From: Catenuloplanes niger
GTDB taxonomy: Bacteria > Actinomycetota > Actinomycetes > Mycobacteriales > Micromonosporaceae
DNA length: 64,000 bases
Reading direction: 5' to 3'
Assembly (NCBI RefSeq): GCF_031458255.1
Contig: NZ_JAVDYC010000001.1
Coordinates: forward strand, 6,705,001 to 6,769,000
Below the pieces are notes generated by a model that saw only the letters and a list, made by a program, of their open reading frames with translations, was not told where the DNA came from and did no database searches. Below are positions 54,391 to 62,411 of the stretch, piece after piece. A program made the translations under genes and the position numbers. The first letter of the stretch is position 1. Each line of letters opens with the position of its first letter.

Positions 54391-55251
54391 TCAGGAAGCT
54401 GTGGACGCCGATGCGGCCGGGGCGGCCGGGGCCGCCGTGGCGCCCACCTCGCCGACCGTCAGCGACGTGATCAGCACGTCGTTCTTCGGCACGACCTTCT
54501 CGCCGGCGTCGTTCGCGACGGTCTCGGCCTTGCCGATCTCCTGCACCGTCTCCAGGCCGGTCGCGACCGAGCCGATGATCGGGTACTGCGGCGTGGCCGG
54601 GTTGAAGTCCTTGAAGAAGATCAGGAACTGGCTGCCGTTCTGGCCCGGGGTCGGCGAGGTCAGCGCGATCGTGCCGGCCGGGTACGCCGGGGTGACGCTG
54701 CCCGACGGCGGGGCGGACGGGTTCGTGGCGACCGGGATGTTCTCGTCGAAGTACGTGTACGTCGGGCCGCCCAGCCCGTCACCGGTGATGTCGCCGCAGT
54801 GCAGCGCGCCCTCCTCGGTGATCTCCGTGCACTTCGTGTTGTCGAAGTACTGCCGGCCGGCCAGGTAGCTGAAGCTGGCCACGGAGCACGGCGCGTCCGT
54901 GATGTTCAGCGTCGCGGTCACCGGCGCCAGCGAGTTGAACGTGATCGTGGCCGGGCGGGTGCCCTCGGACGGGATGCCGTCCGTCGGCGGCTGGCCCACG
55001 TCGCGGCTCGCGTCCGCGCCGGACTGCGTGGTCCACGAGCACGCCTCGCCGCTCGCCTCGGTGGTGTCCGTGTCACGATCGAAGACGCCCAGTGCCCACA
55101 CCGCGATGCCGGCGCCGAGCACGGCCACGATGCCGATGGCGGTGGCCGCCCCGATCTGGCGCCGGCGGCGCTCCTTGGCCGCCCGCCGCGCCATCTGCCG
55201 GTCGAGCTTCGCACGCGCGAGCTTGCGCTGCCGTTCCTTGCTGGGAGCCAC
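54391..55251 (-). CDS. cyclophilin-like membrane protein, probably inactive
   Basis: 286 aa with the same layout as its neighbour: basic coil KERQRKLARAKLDRQMARR, helix GAATAIGIVAVLGAGIAVWALGVF and a cyclophilin domain ending in an Ala-rich tail. The active-site segment reads CTEITEEGALHCGD: the catalytic Arg is Glu, Phe is lost and Gln is His, while NGSQFLIFFKD is kept. It is therefore likely a binding or chaperone paralogue rather than an isomerase. GTG 55251 is chosen; the frame is open to 55377. The gene ends 54 bp upstream of the active copy. Confidence 0.85.
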   Translation of the reverse strand: MAPSKERQRKLARAKLDRQMARRAAKERRRRQIGAATAIGIVAVLGAGIAVWALGVFDRDTDTTEASGEACSWTTQSGADASRDVGQPPTDGIPSEGTRPATITFNSLAPVTATLNITDAPCSVASFSYLAGRQYFDNTKCTEITEEGALHCGDITGDGLGGPTYTYFDENIPVATNPSAPPSGSVTPAYPAGTIALTSPTPGQNGSQFLIFFKDFNPATPQYPIIGSVATGLETVQEIGKAETVANDAGEKVVPKNDVLITSLTVGEVGATAAPAAPAASASTAS

Positions 55252-55462
55252 GAGTCCTAATCTCCTGTCACGGTCCGCTGGGGCGATCGCACTGTAAGTG
55301 CGGCACGCCACACGAGGGCGTAGTGTACGGCCAGCCGCTGGGAAAGTGGCGCCCAGGTAGCGCCGACACGCCATCAAAGATCATCGACGCGCTTCGCGCC
55401 CTGCCGATTGTCGTTTGCCGTTGCCGATAAGCTGGCCTGGAAACCCGGACCGGGGAGGGTAC

Positions 55463-56152
55463 GTGCTCGTCGACGGCTTTGCGGCCGATGCCTTCGGGAC
55501 CAACTGCTACGTGGTGGCGACCGGCCCCGGGGAGCAGTGCGTGGTCGTCGACCCGGGCATCGGCGTCGTCGACCGGCTCGAGGAGCTGCTGGCGAAGCAC
55601 CGCCTGCACCCCGCCGCCGTGCTGCTCACGCACGGGCACCTGGACCACACGTTCTCCGTGACGCCGGTCGCCGGCGCGCGCGGCATCCCGGCCTACGTGC
55701 ACTCGGCCGACCGTGAGCTGCTCAAGGACCCGTCGAAGGCGCTGTCCATGGACTACCGGGCGCTGTTCGGCGGCCGCCTGGAGTACGCGGAGCCCGACGA
55801 CGTCGTGGAGATGATCGACGGCGCCGTGCTGGACCTGGTCGGCCTGGAGATCGCGGTCGACCACGCACCGGGCCATACCGGCGGGTCGGTGCTGTTCCGG
55901 CTCCCGGGGAACGCGGACGAGGAGATCTGTTTCTCCGGTGACGTGCTCTTCGCGGGCTCGATCGGGCGCACCGACCTGCCGGGCGGCAGCATGGATGCCA
56001 TGCGGGCGAGCCTGCGGGACCGGGTCCTGCCGCTCGCCGACGAGACGATCGTCCTGCCCGGCCACGGCCCCGCCACGACCATCGGGCGCGAGCGCGCCAC
56101 CAATCCTTACCTCCGCGAGTTCGGCCAGGAAGCGCCCGGCCGCGGTCTGTAA
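55463..56152 (+). CDS. metallo-beta-lactamase fold hydrolase (glyoxalase II-like)
   Basis: 229 aa from GTG 55463 with GGGGAGGG upstream. Metal-binding motif THGHLDH, a further His in DHAPGHTGGS, Asp in CFSGDVLFAGSIGRTDLPGG, and the final His in LPGHGPATTIGRER make the full glyoxalase II-like set. The position before hisS matches Rv2581c. It probably hydrolyses thioesters; the substrate is not evident. Divergent from the cyclophilin pair and followed by hisS after 21 bp. Confidence 0.9.
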   Translation: MLVDGFAADAFGTNCYVVATGPGEQCVVVDPGIGVVDRLEELLAKHRLHPAAVLLTHGHLDHTFSVTPVAGARGIPAYVHSADRELLKDPSKALSMDYRALFGGRLEYAEPDDVVEMIDGAVLDLVGLEIAVDHAPGHTGGSVLFRLPGNADEEICFSGDVLFAGSIGRTDLPGGSMDAMRASLRDRVLPLADETIVLPGHGPATTIGRERATNPYLREFGQEAPGRGL

Positions 56153-56173
56153 GCCCTGTCGAAGGAAACAGCC

Positions 56174-57505
56174 TTGAGTAGCAGAATCACGCCCCTGTCC
56201 GGGTTTCCGGAGTGGCTGCCGTCGCAGCGCCTCATCGAGCAGGAGATCCTCGGCCGCGTCCAGCGCACGTTCGAGCTGTACGGCTTCGCACCGCTGGAGA
56301 CCCGGGCCGTCGAGCCCCTGGACCAGCTGCTGCGCAAGGGGGAGACCTCGAAGGAGGTCTACGTCCTGCGGCGGCTCCAGGCCGGGGAGGGCGACGACGC
56401 CGCCACGAACGACGAGCTCGGCCTGCACTTCGACCTGACCGTCCCGTTCGCGCGGTTCGTCCTGGAGAACGCCGGCAAGCTGCAGTTCCCGTTCCGCCGC
56501 TACCAGATCCAGAAGGTGTGGCGGGGCGAGCGCCCGCAGGAGGGCCGGTACCGCGAGTTCTACCAGGCGGACATCGACATCGTGGATCGGGACACGCTGC
56601 CCGCGCACTACGAGGCCGAGATCCCGCTGGTGATCGGCGACGCGCTCGGCGGGCTGCCGATCCCGCCGGTGCGGATCCAGGTCAACAACCGCAAGGTGCT
56701 GGAGGGCTTCTACCGCGGCCTCGGCATCGAGAGCACCGAGGACGTGCTCCGCCAGGTCGACAAGCTCGACAAGATCGGCCCGGCCAAGGTGGCGGAGGCG
56801 CTGACCGGCCAGGGGCTGTCGGCCGCGCAGGCGGAGAAGGTGCTGGCGCTCGCCGAGATCCAGGCGCCGGACAGCGGCTTCGCCGACCGGATCAAGCAGC
56901 TCGGGATCACCGACCCGCTGCTCGACGAGGGCATCGAGGAGCTGGTCCGGGTGGTCGACACCGCGGTCGCGGAGAAGCCCGGCCTGGTCGTCGCGGACCT
57001 GCGGATCGCGCGCGGGCTCGACTACTACACCGGCACGGTCTACGAGACGCTGCTGGAGGGCTACGAGCGGTTCGGGTCGATCAGCTCCGGCGGCCGGTAC
57101 GACAACCTCGCCACGTCCGGCCGGGACGTGTTCCCGGGCGTGGGCATCTCGATCGGCGTCACCCGGCTGCTCGCCATCCTGTTCGGCCGGGACGCGCTCA
57201 CCGCGTCCCGCGCGGTGCCGACCTGCGTGCTGGTCGCCGTGAACAGCGAGGAGGAGCGCCCGCGCAGCGTCGCGGCGGCCGCCGCGCTGCGCCGCAACGG
57301 CATCCCGACCGAGGTGGCGCCGAGCGCCGCGAAGTTCGGCAAGCAGATCCGGTACGCGGAGCGCCGCGGCATCCCGTTCGTGTGGTTCCCGGGCGAGCGG
57401 GACTCCGTGAAGGACATCCGCTCCGGTGAGCAGACCGACGCGGACGCGACGACCTGGGCGCCGCCGCGGGAGGATCTGCGGCCGATCGTCACCGGCGCCG
57501 TCTGA
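56174..57505 (+). CDS. hisS: histidyl-tRNA synthetase
   Basis: 443 aa class II synthetase. It begins ITPLSGFPEWLPSQRL, has FDLTVPFARFV, motif 2 (WRGERPQEGRYREFYQADIDI), the His-specific IARGLDYYTGTVYE and GGRYDNL, and a C-terminal anticodon domain. The start is TTG 56174 with AAGGAA upstream; no other start fits. A hairpin terminator follows. Confidence 0.96.
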   Translation: MSSRITPLSGFPEWLPSQRLIEQEILGRVQRTFELYGFAPLETRAVEPLDQLLRKGETSKEVYVLRRLQAGEGDDAATNDELGLHFDLTVPFARFVLENAGKLQFPFRRYQIQKVWRGERPQEGRYREFYQADIDIVDRDTLPAHYEAEIPLVIGDALGGLPIPPVRIQVNNRKVLEGFYRGLGIESTEDVLRQVDKLDKIGPAKVAEALTGQGLSAAQAEKVLALAEIQAPDSGFADRIKQLGITDPLLDEGIEELVRVVDTAVAEKPGLVVADLRIARGLDYYTGTVYETLLEGYERFGSISSGGRYDNLATSGRDVFPGVGISIGVTRLLAILFGRDALTASRAVPTCVLVAVNSEEERPRSVAAAAALRRNGIPTEVAPSAAKFGKQIRYAERRGIPFVWFPGERDSVKDIRSGEQTDADATTWAPPREDLRPIVTGAV

Positions 57506-57519
57506 ACCGGCGTGTGCGG

Positions 57520-57547
57520 GGTGCGGCGGAGTAAAATCCGCCGCACC
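57520..57547. terminator. hairpin after hisS
   Basis: An 11-bp perfect stem (57520-57530 with 57537-57547) encloses GTAAAA, 14 bases after the hisS stop. Confidence 0.75.
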
Positions 57548-57568
57548 GTCACGCTGCGTACAGCACTC

Positions 57569-57596
57569 CTCACAACGATCCATCGAGCGTTGTGAG
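57569..57596. promoter_or_regulatory. inverted repeat upstream of the urt operon
   Basis: CTCACAACG (57569-57577) and CGTTGTGAG (57588-57596) are exact complements ten bases apart, 95 bp before urtA. It may be an operator. It does not match the GlnR box pattern I know, although GlnR control of urt genes would be expected. Confidence 0.45.
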
Positions 57597-57690
57597 ATGT
57601 CCTTAAAGCGCCGGACATTCATGGGCGCGGATATGTGAAATGGCGCGCCCCTAGCTTCCTCTCCACCCGCACCGGCAGAGAGGAAGTCGG

Positions 57691-58914
57691 ATGTCACGAG
57701 GTCTTCGGAATCCGTTCGCCGCGCTCGGTCTCGCCGCCGTACTCGCCGTCACGTCCGGATGCGTCGGTTCGCCGGACGACGGCGCGCAGGCGGCGAGCGG
57801 CGACACGATCAAGGTCGGCGTCCTCCACTCGCTCAGCGGCACCATGGCGATCAGCGAGGTCACGGTCAAGAACGCCGAGCTGCTGGCGATCGAGGAGATC
57901 AACGCGGCCGGCGGCGTGCTGGGCAAGCAGCTGGAGCCGGTCGTCGAGGACGGCGCCTCCGACTGGCCCACGTTCGCCGAGAAGGCGCAGAAGCTGATCA
58001 GTGCGGACCGGGTCGCCACGGTCTTCGGCGGCTGGACGTCCGCCAGCCGCAAGGCGATGCTGCCGGTCTTCGAGCGCAACAAGGCGCTGCTCTGGTACCC
58101 GGTGCAGTACGAGGGGCTGGAGAGCTCGCCGTACATCTTCTACACCGGCGCCACCACGAACCAGCAGATCGTGCCGGGCCTGGACTACCTGCGCGAACAG
58201 GGGAAGAAGAAGGTCTTCCTGGTCGGCAGCGACTACGTCTTCCCGCGTACCGCCAACAAGATCATTAAGGCCTATGCCGCGGCGAACGGGATGGAGATCG
58301 TCGGCGAGGAGTACACGCCGCTCGGCCACACCGAGTACTCCACCGTGGTCAACAAGCTCCAGCAGGCCGCGCCGGACGCGGTGTTCAACACGCTGAACGG
58401 CGACTCCAACGTGGCGTTCTTCAAGTCGCTGCGCGGCGCCGGGATCACCGCGGACGCGATGCCCACGGTCAGCGTGAGCGTGGCCGAGGAGGAGGTCGCC
58501 GGCATCGGCCCGGACAACATCGCCGGTCACCTGGTCGCCTGGAACTACTACCAGACCACGGCCGGTGCCACGAACGAGGCGTTCGTCGCGGCGTTCAAGG
58601 CCGAGTACGGCGCGGACAAGGTCACCTCCGACCCGATGGAGGCCGGCTACAACGCGGTCAAGCTGTGGGCCGCCGCGGTCGCGAAGGCCGGCACCACCGA
58701 GGCCGAGGCCGTCCGGACCGCGGCCAAGGGCGTCGCGCTGGACCTGCCGGAGGGCACGGTGACCATCGACGGCGAGAACCAGCACGTGTTCAAGACCGCG
58801 CGGATCGGCCTGGTGCAGCCGGACGGCCAGATCAAGGAGGTGTGGAACTCCGGGCAGCCGATCAAGCCGGACCCCTACCTCAAGGGGTACGACTGGGCGA
58901 CAGGGCTGAGCTGA
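57691..58914 (+). CDS. urtA: urea ABC transporter, substrate-binding lipoprotein
   Basis: 407 aa. Lipobox VTSGC lipidates C24. The periplasmic-binding fold belongs to the amide/urea group: [48 protein letters not shown] and [22 protein letters not shown] are UrtA/FmdD hallmarks. ATG 57691 has GAGGAAG upstream. First gene of urtABCDE; the stop overlaps the urtB ATG. Urea is inferred from the full five-gene set; short-chain amides are an alternative. Confidence 0.93.
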   Translation: MSRGLRNPFAALGLAAVLAVTSGCVGSPDDGAQAASGDTIKVGVLHSLSGTMAISEVTVKNAELLAIEEINAAGGVLGKQLEPVVEDGASDWPTFAEKAQKLISADRVATVFGGWTSASRKAMLPVFERNKALLWYPVQYEGLESSPYIFYTGATTNQQIVPGLDYLREQGKKKVFLVGSDYVFPRTANKIIKAYAAANGMEIVGEEYTPLGHTEYSTVVNKLQQAAPDAVFNTLNGDSNVAFFKSLRGAGITADAMPTVSVSVAEEEVAGIGPDNIAGHLVAWNYYQTTAGATNEAFVAAFKAEYGADKVTSDPMEAGYNAVKLWAAAVAKAGTTEAEAVRTAAKGVALDLPEGTVTIDGENQHVFKTARIGLVQPDGQIKEVWNSGQPIKPDPYLKGYDWATGLS

Positions 58915-59753
58915 TGGCGACGCAGCTCTTCATCGGTGCCAGCATGGGCGCGGTGCTGCTGCTGATCGCGCTCGGCCTGACGTTCACGTTCGGCCAGATG
59001 GGCGTGATCAACATGGCTCACGGCGAGTTCCTGCTCGTCGGCGCGTACACGGCCTACGTGCTGCAGAACGTGACGCTGGCGCTCCCGGTGGCGTTCGTGA
59101 TCGCGGGGCTGCTCGGCCTGGTGCTGGAGCGGCTGCTGATCCGCCGGTTCTACGGCCGGCCGCTGGACACGCTGCTGCTCACGTTCGGCGTCAGCCTGAT
59201 CCTGCAGCAGCTCGCCCGGGACATCTTCGGCGCGCCCAACGTCGGCGTCACCGCGCCGTCCTGGCTGACCGGGGGAGTGGCCGGCATCCCGTACAGCCGG
59301 ATCTTCATTCTGGTGCTGGCCCTGGCCTGTGTCGGCGCGATCTCGCTCTACCTGACCCGGATGCGGCAGGGCCGCCGCATGCGCGCGGTCATGCAGAACC
59401 GGCAGCTCGCGGCCGTCAGCGGCGTCGCCACCGAGCGCGTCGACCAGCTCACCTTCCTCATCGGGTCCGGGCTGGCCGGCATCGCCGGGGTCGCGCTCAC
59501 GCTGATCGGGCCGGTCGGGCCGTCGCTCGGCACCTACTACATCGTGGACGCGTTCCTGATCGTGGTGGCCGGCGGCCTCGGCCAGCTGCGCGGCGCGGTG
59601 ATCGCCGCGTTCGTGCTGGGCGTGCTGAACAGCTTCGTCGAGTTCTGGACCGACGCCAGCCTGGCCAAGGTGATGGTGTTCGCCGTGATCGTCGCGTTCC
59701 TCCAGGTCCGTCCGCAGGGCCTCTTCGTCCTCCGCAGCCGGGCGCTGACATGA
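58914..59753 (+). CDS. urtB: urea ABC transporter, permease UrtB
   Basis: 279 aa LivH-type permease with about eight helices. GQMGVINMAHGEFLLVGAY and the C-terminal DAFLIVVAGGLGQLRGAVIAA are typical; the cytoplasmic loop RQGRRMRAVMQNRQLAAVSGV couples to the ATPase. It is shorter than UrtB proteins with a long N-terminal domain. ATG shares a base with the urtA stop; the stop overlaps urtC. Confidence 0.93.
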   Translation: MATQLFIGASMGAVLLLIALGLTFTFGQMGVINMAHGEFLLVGAYTAYVLQNVTLALPVAFVIAGLLGLVLERLLIRRFYGRPLDTLLLTFGVSLILQQLARDIFGAPNVGVTAPSWLTGGVAGIPYSRIFILVLALACVGAISLYLTRMRQGRRMRAVMQNRQLAAVSGVATERVDQLTFLIGSGLAGIAGVALTLIGPVGPSLGTYYIVDAFLIVVAGGLGQLRGAVIAAFVLGVLNSFVEFWTDASLAKVMVFAVIVAFLQVRPQGLFVLRSRALT

Positions 59754-60925
59754 GATCCGCCAGACTCGGTGTCCTCGTGCTCGCCGGGCTGCTGCTCCTC
59801 GCGGCCCCGGCCCTGCTCCCGGCGTTCCGGCTGGAACTGCTGGCGAAGTGGCTCTGCTACGCGATCGTCGCGGTCGGCATCCACCTGGCCTGGGGCCGCG
59901 GCGGCATGCTCACGCTCGGCCAGGGCGTCTTCTTCGGCCTCGGCGGCTACGCCATGGGCATGCACCTGAAGCTGGCCGACGCCGGCCCCGGCGCGCTGCC
60001 CGACTTCATGGTGTGGAGCGGCGTGGAGTCGCTGCCCGCGCTCTGGGCGCCGTTCCGCAGCCCGGTCTTCGCGGTCGCCATGGTGGTGGTGCTGCCGGCC
60101 GTGACCGCGCTGCTGCTCGGCACGCTGGTGTTCCGGCAGCGGGTGCGCGGCGCGTACTTCGCGGTGCTCTCCCAGGCGCTCGCGGCCGCGTTCGTGATCC
60201 TGCTGGTCGGCCGGCAGGGCCTGACCGGTGGCACGAACGGGCTGACCAACGTGCAGTTCTTCTTCGGGCTCGACCTCTACGACCCGGCGCAGAAGCGGAT
60301 CGTCTACTACCTCGTGGTGCTGGCGCTGCTGGTGGTGTTCCTGATCGCGTGGCAGCTGAACCGCAGCCGGCTCGGTCGGCTGCTGATCGCGATCCGGGAC
60401 GGCGAGGACCGGGTACGGTTCCTCGGCTACGACCCGGCCGTGGTGAAGACGCTGGTCTACGCGGTGTCGGCGGCGACGGCCGGGATCGCGGGCGCGCTGT
60501 TCGTGCCGGTGGTCGGCATCCTCGGCCCGGCCGACCTGGGCGTGGTGCCGTCGCTGGAGATGCTGGTGGCGGTCGCGATCGGCGGGCGGTTCTCGCTCGG
60601 TGGCGCGATCGGCGGCGCGGTGCTCTACAACTACGCCAGCACCGGGCTCAGCGAGTCGTTCCCGTCCGGCTGGACGTACCTGCAGGGCGCGTTGTTCATC
60701 GCGGTGATGCTGTGGGCGCCGCGCGGCCTGGCCGGGCTGCTCTCGGACGGCGTGGCGCTGGCCCGCCGCCGGCTGCCGTCCACCTCGGCAGCCTCCCCGG
60801 GAGCGGCTGCTTCCTCAGGCGCGGCTGCCTCCCCGGGCACCGCGGCTCCCCCGGGCACCGCGGCTCCCCCGGGACCGGCTGCGCCCCCGGGAGCGGCTGC
60901 GGCGCGGGACGGGGTGACGGCGTGA
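59750..60925 (+). CDS. urtC: urea ABC transporter, permease UrtC
   Basis: 391 aa LivM-type permease. WGRGGMLTLGQGVFFGLGGYAMGMHLK, QGLTGGTNGLTN and IRDGEDRVRFLGYDPAVVK are characteristic of UrtC. The last 42 residues are a repetitive Ala/Pro/Gly tail absent from typical family members. Overlaps urtB (ATGA) and urtD (GTGA). Confidence 0.92.
   Translation: MRSARLGVLVLAGLLLLAAPALLPAFRLELLAKWLCYAIVAVGIHLAWGRGGMLTLGQGVFFGLGGYAMGMHLKLADAGPGALPDFMVWSGVESLPALWAPFRSPVFAVAMVVVLPAVTALLLGTLVFRQRVRGAYFAVLSQALAAAFVILLVGRQGLTGGTNGLTNVQFFFGLDLYDPAQKRIVYYLVVLALLVVFLIAWQLNRSRLGRLLIAIRDGEDRVRFLGYDPAVVKTLVYAVSAATAGIAGALFVPVVGILGPADLGVVPSLEMLVAVAIGGRFSLGGAIGGAVLYNYASTGLSESFPSGWTYLQGALFIAVMLWAPRGLAGLLSDGVALARRRLPSTSAASPGAAASSGAAASPGTAAPPGTAAPPGPAAPPGAAAARDGVTA
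60797..60904 (+). repeat. six 18-bp repeats at the urtC 3' end
   Basis: Six units of 18 bp encode PGAAAS, SGAAAS, PGTAAP, PGTAAP, PGPAAP and PGAAAA (residues 350-385), directly before the closing RDGVTA. In-frame copy-number change would alter only the tail length. Confidence 0.8.
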
Positions 60926-61674
60926 CCGGGCGGCTGGAGGTGCGTGGCCTCAACGTGGTCTTCGACGGCTTCCACGCGATCACCGACCTGGACGTCACGG
61001 TCCAGCCCGGCGAACTGCGCTTCCTGATCGGGCCGAACGGCGCGGGCAAGACCACGCTGATCGACGTGATCACCGGACGAACCCGGCCCGCGTCCGGCTC
61101 GGTGCGGTTCGACGGCACCGAGCTGGTCGGGCGGCGCGAGCACGCGATCGTCCGGCTCGGCATCGGCCGTACCTTCCAGACCTCGGTGGTGTTCGAGGAA
61201 CTCACCGTGCTGGAGAACCTGGACCTGGCCGCGTCGTTCCGCCGCCGGATCCCGGCGCTGCTGCGCGCCCGGCGCGGCGTCTCCGGCGAGGTCACCGCCG
61301 CGCTGGAGACGACCGGCCTGACGTCGCTGGCCGGCCGGCCCGCCGGAGTGCTCTCGCACGGCCAGCGGCAGTGGCTGGAGATCGGCATGCTCATCGTGCA
61401 GCGGCCGCGCCTGCTGCTGCTGGACGAGCCGGTGGCCGGGATGAGCCGCGGCGAGCGCGACCGCACCGGTGAGCTGCTGCAGGCGGTCGCGAAGGACCAC
61501 ACGGTCGTGGTGATCGAGCACGACATGGAGTTCCTGCGCCGGTTCGCCAGCCAGGTGACCGTGCTGCACGAGGGCCGGCTGCTGCGCGAGGGCACGGTCG
61601 CCGCCGTCCAGGCGGACCCGCGCGTGCAGGAGGTCTACCTCGGACGATCCACCTCACGGAAGGCCACGACATGA
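60922..61674 (+). CDS. urtD: urea ABC transporter, ATP-binding protein UrtD
   Basis: 250 aa LivG-type ATPase. Walker A GPNGAGKTT, Q-loop GRTFQTSVVFEELTV, signature LSHGQRQWLEIG (LSHGQ instead of LSGGQ, typical of UrtD), Walker B LLLLDEPVAGM and switch VIEHDMEFL. GTG overlaps the urtC stop; the stop overlaps urtE. Confidence 0.94.
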   Translation: MTGRLEVRGLNVVFDGFHAITDLDVTVQPGELRFLIGPNGAGKTTLIDVITGRTRPASGSVRFDGTELVGRREHAIVRLGIGRTFQTSVVFEELTVLENLDLAASFRRRIPALLRARRGVSGEVTAALETTGLTSLAGRPAGVLSHGQRQWLEIGMLIVQRPRLLLLDEPVAGMSRGERDRTGELLQAVAKDHTVVVIEHDMEFLRRFASQVTVLHEGRLLREGTVAAVQADPRVQEVYLGRSTSRKATT

Positions 61675-62369
61675 CGCTGGCGGTATCGGGTCTCGACGTC
61701 GCGTACGGCCGGGCGCAGGTGCTCTTCGGGGTTGACCTGCACGCGCCGGCCGGTGAGCTGGTCTGCGTCATGGGCCGCAACGGCGTCGGCAAGTCCACGC
61801 TGCTCAAGGCCATCATGGGTGTGCTGCCCGCGCGCGCCGGCACGATCACGTTCGAGGGTCAGGACATCTCGAACCTGAAGACCCACGAGAGGGTACGCCG
61901 TGGGCTCGGCTACGTCCCGCAGGGCCACGAGACGTTCCCGCAGCTGACCGTGGCCGAGAACCTGCGGGTCACGCTGGAGGCGACGCGGGCCGGTGACCGG
62001 GCCGCGCTGGACGAGGCGCTGGACCTCTTCCCGGCGCTGCGCGGTCTGCTCAAGCGCCGCGCCGGCTTCCTCTCCGGCGGCCAGCAACAGCAGCTCGCGA
62101 TGGCCCGCGCGCTGGTCACCCGCCCCCGCATGCTGCTGCTCGACGAGCCGACCGAGGGCATCCAGCCCTCGATCATCGTGGAGATCGAGGAGGCGATCGC
62201 CCGCCTGCACACCGAGGCCGGCCTGGGCATCCTGCTCATCGAGCAGTACCTGGACACGGCACTGCGCCTCGCCGACGAGTTCGTCGTCCTGGACGCCGGC
62301 GAGGTCGTCCGCTCCGGCAACCGCACGGACCTGCACGACGAGTCCCTGCACCAGCTTCTCTCCGTGTGA
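61671..62369 (+). CDS. urtE: urea ABC transporter, ATP-binding protein UrtE
   Basis: 232 aa LivF-type ATPase. Walker A GRNGVGKST, Q-loop YVPQGHETFPQLTV, signature LSGGQQQQLAMA, Walker B LLLLDEPTEGIQPS and switch LIEQYLDTAL. The TEGIQPSI sequence is characteristic of UrtE. It ends the operon; the convergent chemoreceptor gene stops 42 bp away with no evident terminator hairpin. Confidence 0.95.
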   Translation: MTLAVSGLDVAYGRAQVLFGVDLHAPAGELVCVMGRNGVGKSTLLKAIMGVLPARAGTITFEGQDISNLKTHERVRRGLGYVPQGHETFPQLTVAENLRVTLEATRAGDRAALDEALDLFPALRGLLKRRAGFLSGGQQQQLAMARALVTRPRMLLLDEPTEGIQPSIIVEIEEAIARLHTEAGLGILLIEQYLDTALRLADEFVVLDAGEVVRSGNRTDLHDESLHQLLSV

Positions 62370-62411
62370 TCGGGTGATGACCTCACCGGCGCGATGGAGA
62401 GCGGGGCCCGG

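Noticed and set aside
57548-57562. Possible GlnR box near GTCACGCTGCGTACA
   Set aside because: Only the first GTnAC half fits; the required second GnAAC half is missing.
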